Assembly (NCBI GenBank): GCA_003023195.1
Contig: PXRX01000023.1
Location: 1 to 64,000 of the forward strand
Length of the DNA: 64,000 nucleotides
Direction of reading: 5' to 3'
Source: Halobacteriales archaeon QS_8_69_26
GTDB taxonomy: Archaea > Halobacteriota > Halobacteria > Halobacteriales > SW-7-71-33
Shown: in pieces, positions 15,717-24,757 of the stretch
How the letters are laid out: the number at the start of each line of letters is the position of its first letter
How positions within the stretch are numbered: the stretch's first letter is position 1
Notes under the pieces: generated by a model
What the model was told of the DNA's origin: nothing
Seen by the model: only the letters and a program-made list of their open reading frames with translations
Databases searched by the model: none
Program-made: the position numbers and the translations under genes

Positions 15717-17906
15717 TCAGCGCCCGGGGTCCAGCACCTCGACGGGGTGGCGGACGCCCCGGCCCAGCAGGTCGGTTAGCTGTTCCCAGCAGGAGGCGCC
15801 GCTGGCGACGGTTTCGCGGTCGTCGGGCACCTCATCCGCCAGGCGTTCGCCGACGTCCTGGCTGACCTCGTAGTACTCGGACTTGTAGCCGAAGGATCCG
15901 GCCATCCCGCAACACTCGGCGCCAGTGGTGCGCACGTCGTAGCCGGCGTCGGAGAGCGTCGCGGTCGTGTACTCGTCGAGGCCCAGGGTTCGTGCCTGGC
16001 AGTGCGGGTGGTAGGTCAGGCCGGGGTGGTCCCGGTGCGGGCCGGCGAGTGCGTCGGGGTCGGCCCCCTCCGAGAGGCGGCCGTAGACGTACTCCAGCAC
16101 CTCGTAGCTGTGCTCGGCCAGGCGGTCGGCGGAGGCCTCGGGGAGGAGCTTCTCGTAGTCCCGCCGGAACATCGACAGGTCGCTGGGTTCGACGACCACC
16201 ACGTCGTAGCCGTCGTCGAGGTAGCCCACCAGGTCGCCGTGGACCTCGCGGGCGTGCTCCCGGGCCGTCTCGACCATACCCTGCGAGAGGGGTGCCCGGC
16301 CGCTCTCGGGGACCGGCGGGACGTGGACCCGGACGTCCAGGGCCTCCAGGACGCGGACGGCGGCCTTGCCGCGCCCGACCTGGAAGTAGTTCGTGTAGAC
16401 GTCGGGGTACAGCACGGCCTCGCGGTCGGGGTTCTCGACGCGGGTACCGCGGGCGCCGTACCACTCACGGAGGGTCTCGTCGGCGAACGCCGGGAGGTCA
16501 CGGCGGGGGTCGATCCCCACGACCGAGTCCAGCAACCCCCGGACTGCGTCCGATTGGGCGAGCCGGTTCGACAGCCCCGGGAACCGCGACCCCACCCTCG
16601 CCAGGGTCTCGACGTTGCCGAAGACGCGCTTCGTGAGGTCGAGGCTCCCCGGTTCCTCGTCGGGGAACAGCCCCTCGACCAGGAACTCGAACCGGCCCGG
16701 TTCCGCGCCGCGGTGGTTGATCCGGTCCCGGACCACCGTGTTGATCCAGGGGATGTCTATCTTGACGGGGCACCGGTTGACACAGCGGGTACAGCCCGTA
16801 CAGAGGTCGTTCATGCCGGCGGCCGACCCCAGGTCGTGGACGCCGGCCTCCCAGCCGGTTCCGATCCCGCCGGTGTACGTTTCGCCGCCGAAGGCGTGGC
16901 CGCCGACGGACTGGAAGTTCGCACACGAGTTGGCGCAGGCCCCACACCGGATGCAGTACAGCGTCTCCCGGAGGTCGTCGTCCTCGCGCATCGCCATGCG
17001 GCCGTTGTCGAGCAACACGAGGTGGAACTCGCGGTCCTCGCCCGGTCCCAGGTCGCCCGTCTCGAAGTCGACGGTGGGCGTCTCGACCGGCGGGCTCAGC
17101 AGGGAGACGTAGGAGGTGATGTCCTGGCCGGACCCGCTCTTCGCGATCAGTTCCACGAACGGCTGGAGGTCCTCGACGCTCGGGACTATCTTCTCGACGC
17201 CGGCAACCGCGACGTGGACGTCCGGGGTGACGGCGGACTTGCGGGCGTTGCCCTCGTTCGTGACCAGTGCGATGGTGCCGGTGTCCGCGACGACGAAGTT
17301 CGCGCCGGTCATCCCGACGCCGGCCCGTCGGATCCGGTCGCCGACGAACTCGCGGGCGAACTCGGTGAGTTGCTGGGGGTCCGCCTCGAGGGGTTCGTCG
17401 GGGTCGAGGCGTTCGTTGAACAGGTCGGCTATCTCTTCGGGGGTGTAGTGGAGGGCCGGCGCGATGAGGTGGGAGGGGTCCTCCTCGGCCACCTGGACGA
17501 TCAGTTCGCCCAGGTCCGTCTCGAAGACGTCCACCCCGTGACGCGCGAGGTAGTCGTTGACCTCGAGTTCCTCGGTGGTCATCGACTTGCTCTTGACGAC
17601 CAGGTCGGCGTCGGCTCCTTCCACGATTTCGCGGATGGTGGCGTTGGCCGCCTCGGCGTCCCGCGCGAGGTGGACCCGGCCGTCGTTGGCCTCGACGGAC
17701 TCGCGGGTGCGCTCTATCAGGTCGGGCAGGTCCGCGATGGCCGCTTCCTTGACGGCCCGCGCGCGGTCCCGGAGGTCCTCGGCCCCCTCGAAGGACTCGA
17801 CGGCGTGGTCGGTGATCCGGTTGATCGCGAGGGTGTTCGAGGAGACGGCGTCGCCCTCCTCGTCCATTACGTCCCGGAGTCGCTCGGCGGTGTCGCGCCT
17901 GGACAT
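15717..17906 (-). CDS. LutB-LutA-like fused iron-sulfur protein (L-lactate oxidation)
   Basis: A 729-residue protein. The N-terminal LUD domain (~50-320; VVKSKSMTTEELEVNDYL, TGANFVVADTGTIALVTNEGN) resembles LutB. Two ferredoxin-type clusters follow (YCIRCGACANSC and LCTGCTRCVNRCP), then a C-terminal Cys-rich domain with HPHCQARTLG and GAECCGMAGSFG, as in LutA/GlpC CCG domains. LutB and LutA are usually separate proteins; here they are fused. With LutC just upstream, the expected reaction is cytoplasmic L-lactate to pyruvate, with electrons passed toward quinone. GTG 17909 is an alternative start. Confidence 0.9.
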   Translation of the reverse strand: MSRRDTAERLRDVMDEEGDAVSSNTLAINRITDHAVESFEGAEDLRDRARAVKEAAIADLPDLIERTRESVEANDGRVHLARDAEAANATIREIVEGADADLVVKSKSMTTEELEVNDYLARHGVDVFETDLGELIVQVAEEDPSHLIAPALHYTPEEIADLFNERLDPDEPLEADPQQLTEFAREFVGDRIRRAGVGMTGANFVVADTGTIALVTNEGNARKSAVTPDVHVAVAGVEKIVPSVEDLQPFVELIAKSGSGQDITSYVSLLSPPVETPTVDFETGDLGPGEDREFHLVLLDNGRMAMREDDDLRETLYCIRCGACANSCANFQSVGGHAFGGETYTGGIGTGWEAGVHDLGSAAGMNDLCTGCTRCVNRCPVKIDIPWINTVVRDRINHRGAEPGRFEFLVEGLFPDEEPGSLDLTKRVFGNVETLARVGSRFPGLSNRLAQSDAVRGLLDSVVGIDPRRDLPAFADETLREWYGARGTRVENPDREAVLYPDVYTNYFQVGRGKAAVRVLEALDVRVHVPPVPESGRAPLSQGMVETAREHAREVHGDLVGYLDDGYDVVVVEPSDLSMFRRDYEKLLPEASADRLAEHSYEVLEYVYGRLSEGADPDALAGPHRDHPGLTYHPHCQARTLGLDEYTTATLSDAGYDVRTTGAECCGMAGSFGYKSEYYEVSQDVGERLADEVPDDRETVASGASCWEQLTDLLGRGVRHPVEVLDPGR

Positions 17907-17979
17907 CACCGGTCACCCCCGTAGTCGACGGCGTCACGCCCCGCCGTCGTCCCGGATCGGTCGGCCGTTTCCCCCGGCA

Positions 17980-18489
17980 TCACCGGTCCTCCAGTACGAT
18001 CACCCGCACGTCCTTCGGCCCGTGGACGCCCTCGACGAGGCCACCCATGTCCGCCGTGGTCGAGGGGCCGGTCTGGAGCACCTGGGTCCGGTCGCCGGCC
18101 GCGAACTCCTCGCCGAGTCGCTCGAACGCCGCGGTCATGTCCGGGACCAGGTCGCTCGCCGCCAGCACCGCGACGTGGCGCTCGGGGTACAGCGAGACGA
18201 GTTCCTCGCCCGCCGCCGTCGATCGGAGCGTCACGGTGCCGTACTCCGCGACCCCCATGCCCGCCGCCGTCACGCCGGTGTGGAGGTCCCGAACGTCCGT
18301 CGCCGACTGGAGGCCCTCGACCGGCGTCCCCTCGTAGGAGACGCCCTCGAACTCCAGGGGGGTCCCGACCGCCGGCGACTCGACGTGGTCGGCCATGACC
18401 GCCCCGAAGTCCGCACCCGCGACGACCTCGACCGCGTCGGCAGTCCCGCGAAGTGTCGACTGGAACTCGGAGACGAGATCAGTACTCAC
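17980..18489 (-). CDS. LutC-like LUD domain protein
   Basis: A 169-residue LUD (lactate utilisation) protein. The stretch GVTAAGMGVAEYGTVTLRSTAAGEELVSLYPERHVAVLAASDLV is the LutC core, and the end reads GPSTTADMGGLVEGVHGPKDVRVIVLEDR. It lies 73 bp before the fused LutB/A gene on the same strand, so the two form an operon. I chose GTG 18489 (VSTDLVSEF); GTG 18498 would add three residues. It is slightly shorter than bacterial LutC. Confidence 0.9.
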   Translation of the reverse strand: MSTDLVSEFQSTLRGTADAVEVVAGADFGAVMADHVESPAVGTPLEFEGVSYEGTPVEGLQSATDVRDLHTGVTAAGMGVAEYGTVTLRSTAAGEELVSLYPERHVAVLAASDLVPDMTAAFERLGEEFAAGDRTQVLQTGPSTTADMGGLVEGVHGPKDVRVIVLEDR

Positions 18490-18607
18490 GGGACACACTG
18501 GCGGGCGGAGCGACTAAGCCGTTTGGCCCGCGGAAGGACCGACCCAGTGAGAGCGGGCAGCCCTCACTCCGAGAACAGGCTTTTGTCCGCCGGCCCCCTC
18601 CCGTGCG

Positions 18608-19705
18608 GTGACAGTGGACAGCGATCACGGGTCGGAGGGATCCGACGACGGAGGGGAGAAGGGGTCGACCGAGGGCGTGAACCGCGGATCGGCCGACCAC
18701 GACCCGGAGTGGCCGGTCCGGATCCCCCTCTCCAACGAGGCCTTCGAGGGGAACAACAACGCCTACCTGTTCGCCGCCGGCGGTGAGGTCGGACTCGTCG
18801 ATACCGGGGTCGCCACCCCGGACGCACGCGAGGAGTTGCGGGCACGGCTGGCCGATCGGGGGATCGGCTTCGCGGACGTCGACGCGGTCGCGCTCACGCA
18901 CTGGCACGCCGACCACGCCGGCCTGGCGGGTGCCATCCAGGCCGCGGGCGGGGCGACGGTCCACGTCCACCCGGCGGACGCACCGCTCGTCGAACGCGAC
19001 GAGGAGGCGTGGTCGGGGTTCCGGACCGCAAGCGTGGGGCGCTACGAGGCGTGGGGGATGCCGCCGGACCGCCGCGAGGAACTGATCGCCTTCCTTGAGA
19101 GCACGGACGACTACGACCACGCCGCCCCGGAGACGACGCCGGTCGAGGACGGCGACCGCCTGGAACTGGGTGGGACGTCACTCGACGTCCTGCACCTCCC
19201 GGGCCACACCGCGGGACTGGTCGGGTTCGCCCTCGACGCCCCCGGTGGCCGGGACTTGCTGACCGGGGACGCCCTCCTCCCGGTCTACACCCCGAACGTG
19301 GGTGGCGCAGACCTCCGCGTCGAGCGCCCACTGGCGACGTACCTGGACACCCTTGACCGGATCGCCTCGGGCGGCTACCGCCGGGCGCTCCCGGGCCACC
19401 GCGACCCCATCGCCGACCCGGCGGCCAGGGCCCGGGAGATAGCCGACCACCACGCCGACCGCGCCCGACGAGTGGTCGATACCCTGGACCGGATCGGTCC
19501 CGCGGACGCCTGGACCGTCAGCGCCGACCTGTTCGGCGACCTCTCGGGGATCCACGTCCTCCACGGTCCCGGGGAGGCCTGGGCCCACCTGGAGCACCTC
19601 GAACGCGTCGGCCACGTCCGGCGGGAGGGCCGGGAGTACCGGCTGGCGGGCGACCCGACGGACATTCCCGGCGACCTGCTGGGCCGCGGAACCGGTGATC
19701 GGTAG
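18608..19705 (+). CDS. Metallo-beta-lactamase fold hydrolase with C-terminal winged helix
   Basis: A 365-residue protein starting at GTG. The zinc motif THWHADHAG lies at about 97-105, with further ligands in HLPGHTAG (~196) and TGDALLP (~218) and a late H in LPGHRDP (~260). The tail (~275-350) looks like a winged helix, as in the LACTB2-like group (MBL plus wHTH). Family members hydrolyse thioesters, nucleic acids or glutathione conjugates; the substrate is not predictable here. The N-terminal ~35 residues are acidic and probably disordered. Confidence 0.9.
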   Translation: MTVDSDHGSEGSDDGGEKGSTEGVNRGSADHDPEWPVRIPLSNEAFEGNNNAYLFAAGGEVGLVDTGVATPDAREELRARLADRGIGFADVDAVALTHWHADHAGLAGAIQAAGGATVHVHPADAPLVERDEEAWSGFRTASVGRYEAWGMPPDRREELIAFLESTDDYDHAAPETTPVEDGDRLELGGTSLDVLHLPGHTAGLVGFALDAPGGRDLLTGDALLPVYTPNVGGADLRVERPLATYLDTLDRIASGGYRRALPGHRDPIADPAARAREIADHHADRARRVVDTLDRIGPADAWTVSADLFGDLSGIHVLHGPGEAWAHLEHLERVGHVRREGREYRLAGDPTDIPGDLLGRGTGDR

Positions 19706-19756
19706 TTTTCGTGCACCGCGGAGTGACCGTTCCGAAGCTTCTCCGTCGGATCGGTC

Positions 19757-19780
19757 GATCGCTACGCCTGCGTAGCGATC
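19757..19780. terminator. Perfect 11-bp stem hairpin between convergent genes
   Basis: GATCGCTACGC (19757-19767) is followed by a 2-nt CT loop and its exact complement GCGTAGCGATC (19770-19780). It lies between the MBL gene and the convergent hypothetical gene and touches the latter's stop codon. A bidirectional terminator or mRNA-stabilising hairpin is likely, although archaeal termination normally relies on T-tracts, which are absent here. Confidence 0.55.
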
Positions 19781-20471
19781 AAACGTACGTCTTCATCTCC
19801 GACGTTATCGTGCTGTCCTCGTCCGGCGTCAGGGACAGCACAACGTGTTCGGCGACCTCTTCGAACACCGCCGAACACTCCCTCTCGGTCTCGACCGAGA
19901 CCCCCACATCGACGTTAGTCTTGCAGTAGTGTGTCTCGCCCTCCACCTCGTACGGCAACTCGACGGTCCGTACGGCACCGGTCTCGGTCGCCGGGAAGGC
20001 CCAGATAGGACGGTCCTCGCCATTGAACGAGAGCGTCCCCGACCGTTCCACGTCTTCCGAATCGAAGTCCGACGGCGACTCACGCCTCGGCTCGCCCCCG
20101 ATCACGCTCTGGCTCACGGTGACGCCCAGTTTCCCGCCGTTCTCCACGCGCTGTTCGGCCCCGAGTACGTAGAACCCATCGGCGTAGTCCGCCTTGTCGA
20201 AGACGGCCGTTGGGAGCTCCAGGTCGAAGACGAAGGCGATCTCTCCGGAGTCGTAGAACTCGTAGCCACCCGTGAGGTCCGAGCAGGTCATCGACCTGCC
20301 GGCGTCGCCACCCTCGCTGTCGTCGCCACTGCCACCAACACCGTCGTCTCCAGTGTCGTGGTCACCGGGACCGCCATCGACGCTGTCATCGCCACCGTTA
20401 CTGGTTCCGGCACCATCACCGGGACTGTCACCGCCACCATCAATAACTGTAGAACTCGGCGAAGCCGTCAT
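19779..20471 (-). CDS. Uncharacterised acidic protein with Gly/Asp-rich N-terminus
   Basis: A 230-residue protein. Residues 10-60 are a low-complexity Gly/Asp/Ser linker, followed by a folded part from about 61 (MTCSDLTGGYEFYDSGEIAFVFDLELPTAVFDKADYADGFYVLG) ending in TITSEMKTYV. The linker-then-domain layout and paired Cys look like a haloarchaeal lipoprotein, but no signal peptide or lipobox precedes the linker, and an in-frame TGA lies just upstream of the ATG. It may be truncated at its 5' end by the divergent GNAT gene region. Confidence 0.65.
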   Translation of the reverse strand: MTASPSSTVIDGGGDSPGDGAGTSNGGDDSVDGGPGDHDTGDDGVGGSGDDSEGGDAGRSMTCSDLTGGYEFYDSGEIAFVFDLELPTAVFDKADYADGFYVLGAEQRVENGGKLGVTVSQSVIGGEPRRESPSDFDSEDVERSGTLSFNGEDRPIWAFPATETGAVRTVELPYEVEGETHYCKTNVDVGVSVETERECSAVFEEVAEHVVLSLTPDEDSTITSEMKTYV

Positions 20472-20495
20472 AATGGTTCGTCACGAGCGATCGGT

Positions 20496-20993
20496 ATGGC
20501 CGACGCAAGCGTGCGGCCGGCGGACCCCGACGAGGCTACGGGAGTCGAACGGGTCGCCCGCGAGTCCTGGCACGCCGCGTACGACGACATCCTCGGAGCG
20601 GACACCGTCGATTCGGTGCTCGACGAGTGGTACGACGTCGACGGCCTCCGGGAGTCCATCGACCGGGACGACCACGTGTTCCTCGTCGCCGACGACGGCG
20701 GCGTCGCCGGGTTCGCCCACGCCGGCCGCCCGCCCGACGACGACTACTGGCACCTGACCCGTATCTACGTCCTCCCCGACCGGTGGGGCGACGGCGTCGG
20801 CACGGCCCTGCTGGAGCGCCTGGAGTCCGAACTCGACGAACGCGAGGTCGAGAGCTACCGCCTGGCAGTCCTGGCGGACAACGAGGTCGGAGTCTCGTTC
20901 TACGAGTCCCGGGGCTTCGAGCGGTTCGACGAGGGGACGGTCGAACTCGGCGGCGTGGAGACGACCGAGTACTGGTACCGCAAGGAGGTCTGA
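20496..20993 (+). CDS. GNAT-family N-acetyltransferase
   Basis: A 165-residue acetyltransferase. Motif A is LTRIYVLPDRWGDGVGTALLERLE (about 87-110), where the Q/RxxGxG/A loop reads RWGDGVGTA, and motif B contains LAVLADNEVGVSFYESRGFERF. It binds acetyl-CoA; the acceptor is unknown. It is divergent from the preceding hypothetical gene with only 24 bp between starts. Confidence 0.92.
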   Translation: MADASVRPADPDEATGVERVARESWHAAYDDILGADTVDSVLDEWYDVDGLRESIDRDDHVFLVADDGGVAGFAHAGRPPDDDYWHLTRIYVLPDRWGDGVGTALLERLESELDEREVESYRLAVLADNEVGVSFYESRGFERFDEGTVELGGVETTEYWYRKEV

Positions 20994-21037
20994 GGGCCGG
21001 TACCGTCACCGGGATCGAACGGATCCCCCAGGAGGTC

Positions 21038-21090
21038 GGCCCGTGATCCAGTCGGGAGAAAGGCCCGTGATCCAGTCGGGAGAGAGGCCC
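21038..21090. repeat. 24-bp tandem direct repeat in convergent gap
   Basis: GGCCCGTGATCCAGTCGGGA occurs at 21038 and 21062, and a truncated third copy starts at 21086, all 24 bp apart. It abuts the palindrome at 21101-21118 in the gap between the GNAT gene and the FG-GAP gene. Confidence 0.85.
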
Positions 21091-21100
21091 ACTCTGTGAT

Positions 21101-21118
21101 TACAGTAAACTTACCGTA
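21101..21118. promoter_or_regulatory. Palindromic motif TACAGTA-AACT-TACCGTA
   Basis: This is a copy of the recurrent TACNGTA-N4-TACNGTA element. It lies between the 3' ends of two convergent genes, where no promoter is expected, which argues against a simple operator role. Confidence 0.6.
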
Positions 21119-21150
21119 ACTACTCGAACGCTCCCATCCGGATCCCCTTC

Positions 21151-22416
21151 CTACTCTTCGTCGGCCGAGAGTGCGACCACCCGCCCGTCGCCGTACGTCA
21201 CGAACGCCTCGGCGACACCGTCGCCGTCGACGTCCGCGAGCGTCGGGTGGGTAAAGACCGAGGCCTCGCGGCTGTAGCTGTCCAGCACGTCTCCGCCCGC
21301 CGGATCCACGAGGAGCACCCGCCCGTCGTTCGTCGGCGCCACGAGGTCGGGGTCGCCATCCCCTGTGACGTCCCCGAGGGCGGGCGGCGGCGTCATCTGG
21401 GGATCCGAGTCGATCCGGGTGACCCACTCGTCGCTCCCGTCGGGGCCGGATAGCGCTCTGAGACGGCCGTCGCCGGCTACCGCGTACACCTCGACGGTCC
21501 CGTCGCCGTCGCCGTCGCCCACGGCTTCGACGGCGGCCAGATCCCCGAAGTCCCGTCGCCATTCGACGCTCCCGTCCCGGCCGTCCAGGGCGGCGACGGT
21601 CCCGCCCTGTGTCGCCGCGACAACCTCGACGGCCTCGTCGCCGTCCAGGTCGGCCACCGTCGTCCACGTCACCGTCGTCTCGAAGGGGTCGGCGGTCCGC
21701 CAGGCGGTGGTCCCGTCGCCCTCCAGCAAGACGACCCCGGCCTGTCCGGGTGCGACCGCGAGTTCGGCCGAGCCGTCGGCGTCGAAGTCCGCCACTGCGG
21801 GCCGGCCGTAGGTGAACGAGGAGAACTCGCGGGTCCAGCGCCGGGTCCAGTCCCCGTCGAGCACGTAGACCGTGCCCCTCGCGTCGGCGACCACGACCTC
21901 CGGCCGGTCGTCGCCGGTCAGGTCCGCGACCGCCGGGCGGGCGTAGCCGTAGGTCGCCAGGTCGGCCTCGCCCACGACCGACCCGTCGACGGCGGCGGCG
22001 GCGAGGACTCGCCGTTCGGTCGTCGCCGCGATCACCTCGGGGCGGTCGTCGTCGTCGACGTCTGCCAGGGCCGGGTCACTGACCGAGTGGATAGTGCAGT
22101 TCGTGGCGGGGATCCGGTCGCGCCACACGGCGTCGCCGTCGGCGGCGTCCAGGGCGACGAGGGCACACCCCTCCGAGCGGTGGCGTGCGCTGACGGGCGC
22201 GAAGACGTACCCCTCCCCGTCGACCCGCCCCGCGGCCGGGGCGTGGTGGTTGCCGCCCACGTCGCGCCCGGTGTCGCTGACCCACAGGGGATCCAGGGAG
22301 GGGCCGTCGTCCGTGCCGGGGTCCGGGCCACTCCCCTGACCGCCCAGGACGGCCCCGCCCGCCACCAGGACCCCGAGAACGACCACCGCCAGGATCCCGA
22401 GGGTTAGCCGTCGCAT
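21151..22416 (-). CDS. Secreted FG-GAP/VCBS or PQQ-like beta-propeller protein
   Basis: A 421-residue protein with an N-terminal hydrophobic anchor (LTLGILAVVVLGVLVAGGAVL), so it is probably exported. It holds about seven repeats in which Ala-Asp-Leu/Val-Asp-Gly-Asp is followed by an Asp-rich loop and a V-AA-T strand (ALADVDDDDRPEVIAATTERRVL, AVADLTGDDRPEVVVADARGTVYVLDG and others). These Asp-rich loops are calcium-binding in FG-GAP/VCBS propellers, and the LDGxxG strands also resemble PQQ-like propellers. The role is probably adhesion or extracellular binding. Confidence 0.88.
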   Translation of the reverse strand: MRRLTLGILAVVVLGVLVAGGAVLGGQGSGPDPGTDDGPSLDPLWVSDTGRDVGGNHHAPAAGRVDGEGYVFAPVSARHRSEGCALVALDAADGDAVWRDRIPATNCTIHSVSDPALADVDDDDRPEVIAATTERRVLAAAAVDGSVVGEADLATYGYARPAVADLTGDDRPEVVVADARGTVYVLDGDWTRRWTREFSSFTYGRPAVADFDADGSAELAVAPGQAGVVLLEGDGTTAWRTADPFETTVTWTTVADLDGDEAVEVVAATQGGTVAALDGRDGSVEWRRDFGDLAAVEAVGDGDGDGTVEVYAVAGDGRLRALSGPDGSDEWVTRIDSDPQMTPPPALGDVTGDGDPDLVAPTNDGRVLLVDPAGGDVLDSYSREASVFTHPTLADVDGDGVAEAFVTYGDGRVVALSADEE

Positions 22417-22682
22417 ACCACCGTTCGGGGGCACGGACCCAAATCGGCTCCGATCCGGCAGGTAGTGGCAGGTGCGTCCGTATCCGGTGGTTCCGGACCG
22501 CTATACCGGGCGGAACCCCGATCAGTACGGCGAGTGGTGGCCGGCGCCTCCGGGTCGGAAGACGGGGCGACGAAACCCGTACTAGTTTGGTATCGGTCTT
22601 AGGGAGATCCACCCCCTAGCCGGAAGTAGCAGAACCGGGATCGCCGGTCCCCGCGGGACGGCCCCCGACCCCCATCCAAACA

Positions 22683-23648
22683 ATGGTATCCAACGATCAA
22701 CTCTCGACGAGCAAGGCGATCCAGCGTCGCACGGGGAAGACCTTCCACGTGGCGACGCGGGTGCTGCCGGAACGCGTTCGCCACCCGACCTACGTCCTCT
22801 ACGCCTTCTTCCGCCTCGCCGACGAGGTCGTCGACGACCCCGGCGACAGGACCCCCGAGGAGCAACGCGAGCGCCTGGCCGAAATCCGGGAAGCGGCCCT
22901 GGGCCGCCGGGAGACCGACGACCCGGTGCTGGACGCGTTCGACGAGGTCCGGCGCCGCCACGGGATCCCCGACCGCGAGGTGGAGTCCTTCGTCGACGCG
23001 ATGGCGACGGACGTCGACACGGACCGCTACCGGACCCACGAGGAACTCTCGGAGTACATGCGGGGGTCCGCGGCCGCGGTCGGCAACATGATGACCGCCG
23101 TCATGGGAACCGAGGACCCCGAGCGGGCCCGACCCCACGCCGAGGCCCTGGGCGAGGCGTTCCAGTTGACGAACTTCCTGCGGGACGTCCGCGAGGACGT
23201 CGTCGAGCGAGACCGGATCTACCTCCCCCGGGAGTCGCTCGCGGCCCAGGACGTGCCGGTCGGGGAGGTGGAGGACCTGGAGATGAGCCGGCGGTTCCGC
23301 GACCTCATGCAGTCGGAACTCCGCCGGACGGAGGACCGCTACCGCGAGGGGGTGGCAGGGATCAAGTACCTCCCCGAGGACTGCCAGTTCGCCGTCCTCG
23401 TCTCGGCGGTGCTGTACGCCGAACACCACCGGCTGATCCGCGCCCGGGACTACGACGTGCTCTCGGAGACCCCCGAACTGTCGATGGCCCGCCGGATCTA
23501 CCTGGTCGCCCGGACCCGCCTGGCGTGGTTCTTCAACAAGGACCCCGAGGCCGTCTTCGAGTCCGTCTCGGCGATCCCTACCGGCGAGGACACGTCCTCC
23601 ATCGAGGGCCACGAGGGGGGGCAGGCGTACCCGTCGCCGTCGACGTAG
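22683..23648 (+). CDS. crtB: Phytoene synthase
   Basis: A 321-residue class I terpene synthase. It joins two geranylgeranyl diphosphates into phytoene, the first step to C40/C50 carotenoids such as bacterioruberin. Both Asp-rich Mg sites are present: LADEVVDDP (about 46-54) and LRDVREDVVERDRIYLP (about 168-184), together with YALYAFFR-like YVLYAFFR and QLTNFLRDV. The length is normal. Neighbouring genes are unrelated to carotenoid synthesis. Confidence 0.95.
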   Translation: MVSNDQLSTSKAIQRRTGKTFHVATRVLPERVRHPTYVLYAFFRLADEVVDDPGDRTPEEQRERLAEIREAALGRRETDDPVLDAFDEVRRRHGIPDREVESFVDAMATDVDTDRYRTHEELSEYMRGSAAAVGNMMTAVMGTEDPERARPHAEALGEAFQLTNFLRDVREDVVERDRIYLPRESLAAQDVPVGEVEDLEMSRRFRDLMQSELRRTEDRYREGVAGIKYLPEDCQFAVLVSAVLYAEHHRLIRARDYDVLSETPELSMARRIYLVARTRLAWFFNKDPEAVFESVSAIPTGEDTSSIEGHEGGQAYPSPST

Positions 23649-23892
23649 TTCCGCGGTCGGACCTGGCCCCGGGAGGCCGGCACTGCCCGCCGGTGGGGTC
23701 GCCGTTCGACGGTCGACCCCGTCGAATACCGACGCGGCTGTGGATCGTATCGTCGCGGTGTCCCCGGTTAGTCCCTGTGCGAACGAAATCGGGAAGCGGT
23801 GGTAGCGGACCGCCTCTTCGGGGGCGCCCGCTGCACCCGATCGGACCGCGTCTAGCAAGCTAGAGGACGGTTTCAGGTCGGTTGACGGAGAT

Positions 23893-24650
23893 TTGAAGCG
23901 CGTGACACTCCCGACGGAGAAGGACGACGATCCGAACCGCCGACGACGGGCGCTCTCGCGCCGCCGACTGCTCGCGACCGCGGGTGCCGGGACGTTCGCG
24001 ACCGTCGCCGGCTGTGTGGGCGGCGACGGGAACGGCGGGGACGGTGGCTCCGGCGACTCGGGCGGCGGCGACGCCGACAACCCGACCGAGGCACTCTGTG
24101 GCCAGATCCCGGCGACTTCGTCGCCTTCGAGGCCGGCGCGACGCCCGTCATCTGCAACCACGACATCCCTTCGGCGTTCGAGGGGAAGTACCAGGACACC
24201 ATCCAGCCGACCTCCAACAGGTGGCGCATCGAAACGGACACGGATCCGAGCGGCGGGATCAACATCGACGTCGACCAGTCCGTTCCGGACTCCAGGGCCA
24301 AGGGGACGTCGCCGCGCGAGTACTCCAACCAACCCGAGGTGCTCGACGTCGAGTTCGGCGGCGAGACGGTCACGTTCTACGGGTCGGTCTCCGACGACGG
24401 AACCTCCATGGAGCGGTCAGATGGGTACAACCTCATCGGAAACCTGCCGTACACCGTCGGGGACACGAAAGCGTACTTCGTCACACTGATACAGACGCAA
24501 CTCGGCGTCGAGAACCCGGCACCGGCGATCCCCGACGATTGCCGGGCGTCCGTCGAGGAGGTCACCCGCCGTATCACCGAGAGTCTCCGGGTCAACGAGG
24601 AGACGACGGTCGCCGAGAAGCTAGAGGAGGAGTGGGACGAACCGCCCTGA
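23893..24650 (+). pseudogene. Tat lipoprotein gene with internal frameshift
   Basis: The first frame (from TTG 23893 or GTG 23902) gives a Tat lipoprotein start: LSRRRLLATAGAGTFATVAGC, then a Gly/Asp linker to EALCGQ at about 24105. From about 24105-24108 sensible coding shifts to another frame, which reads DPGDFVAFEAGATPVICNHD and continues without stop to DEWDEPP-like EEEWDEPP at 24650. One missing base near 24100-24108 explains both halves. The protein would be about 250 residues of unknown function. It is either a true null allele or a sequencing/assembly error. Confidence 0.8.
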
Positions 24651-24757
24651 CGCAGGGCGGGTGCCGAACCCGCGAGGATCGACCGGATCCGTCGGGGAGA
24701 CGGGCGGGACCGCCCGGGATCGATGGGTGGCCTTTCGTCCCGCCGTGCGATCGGTAG

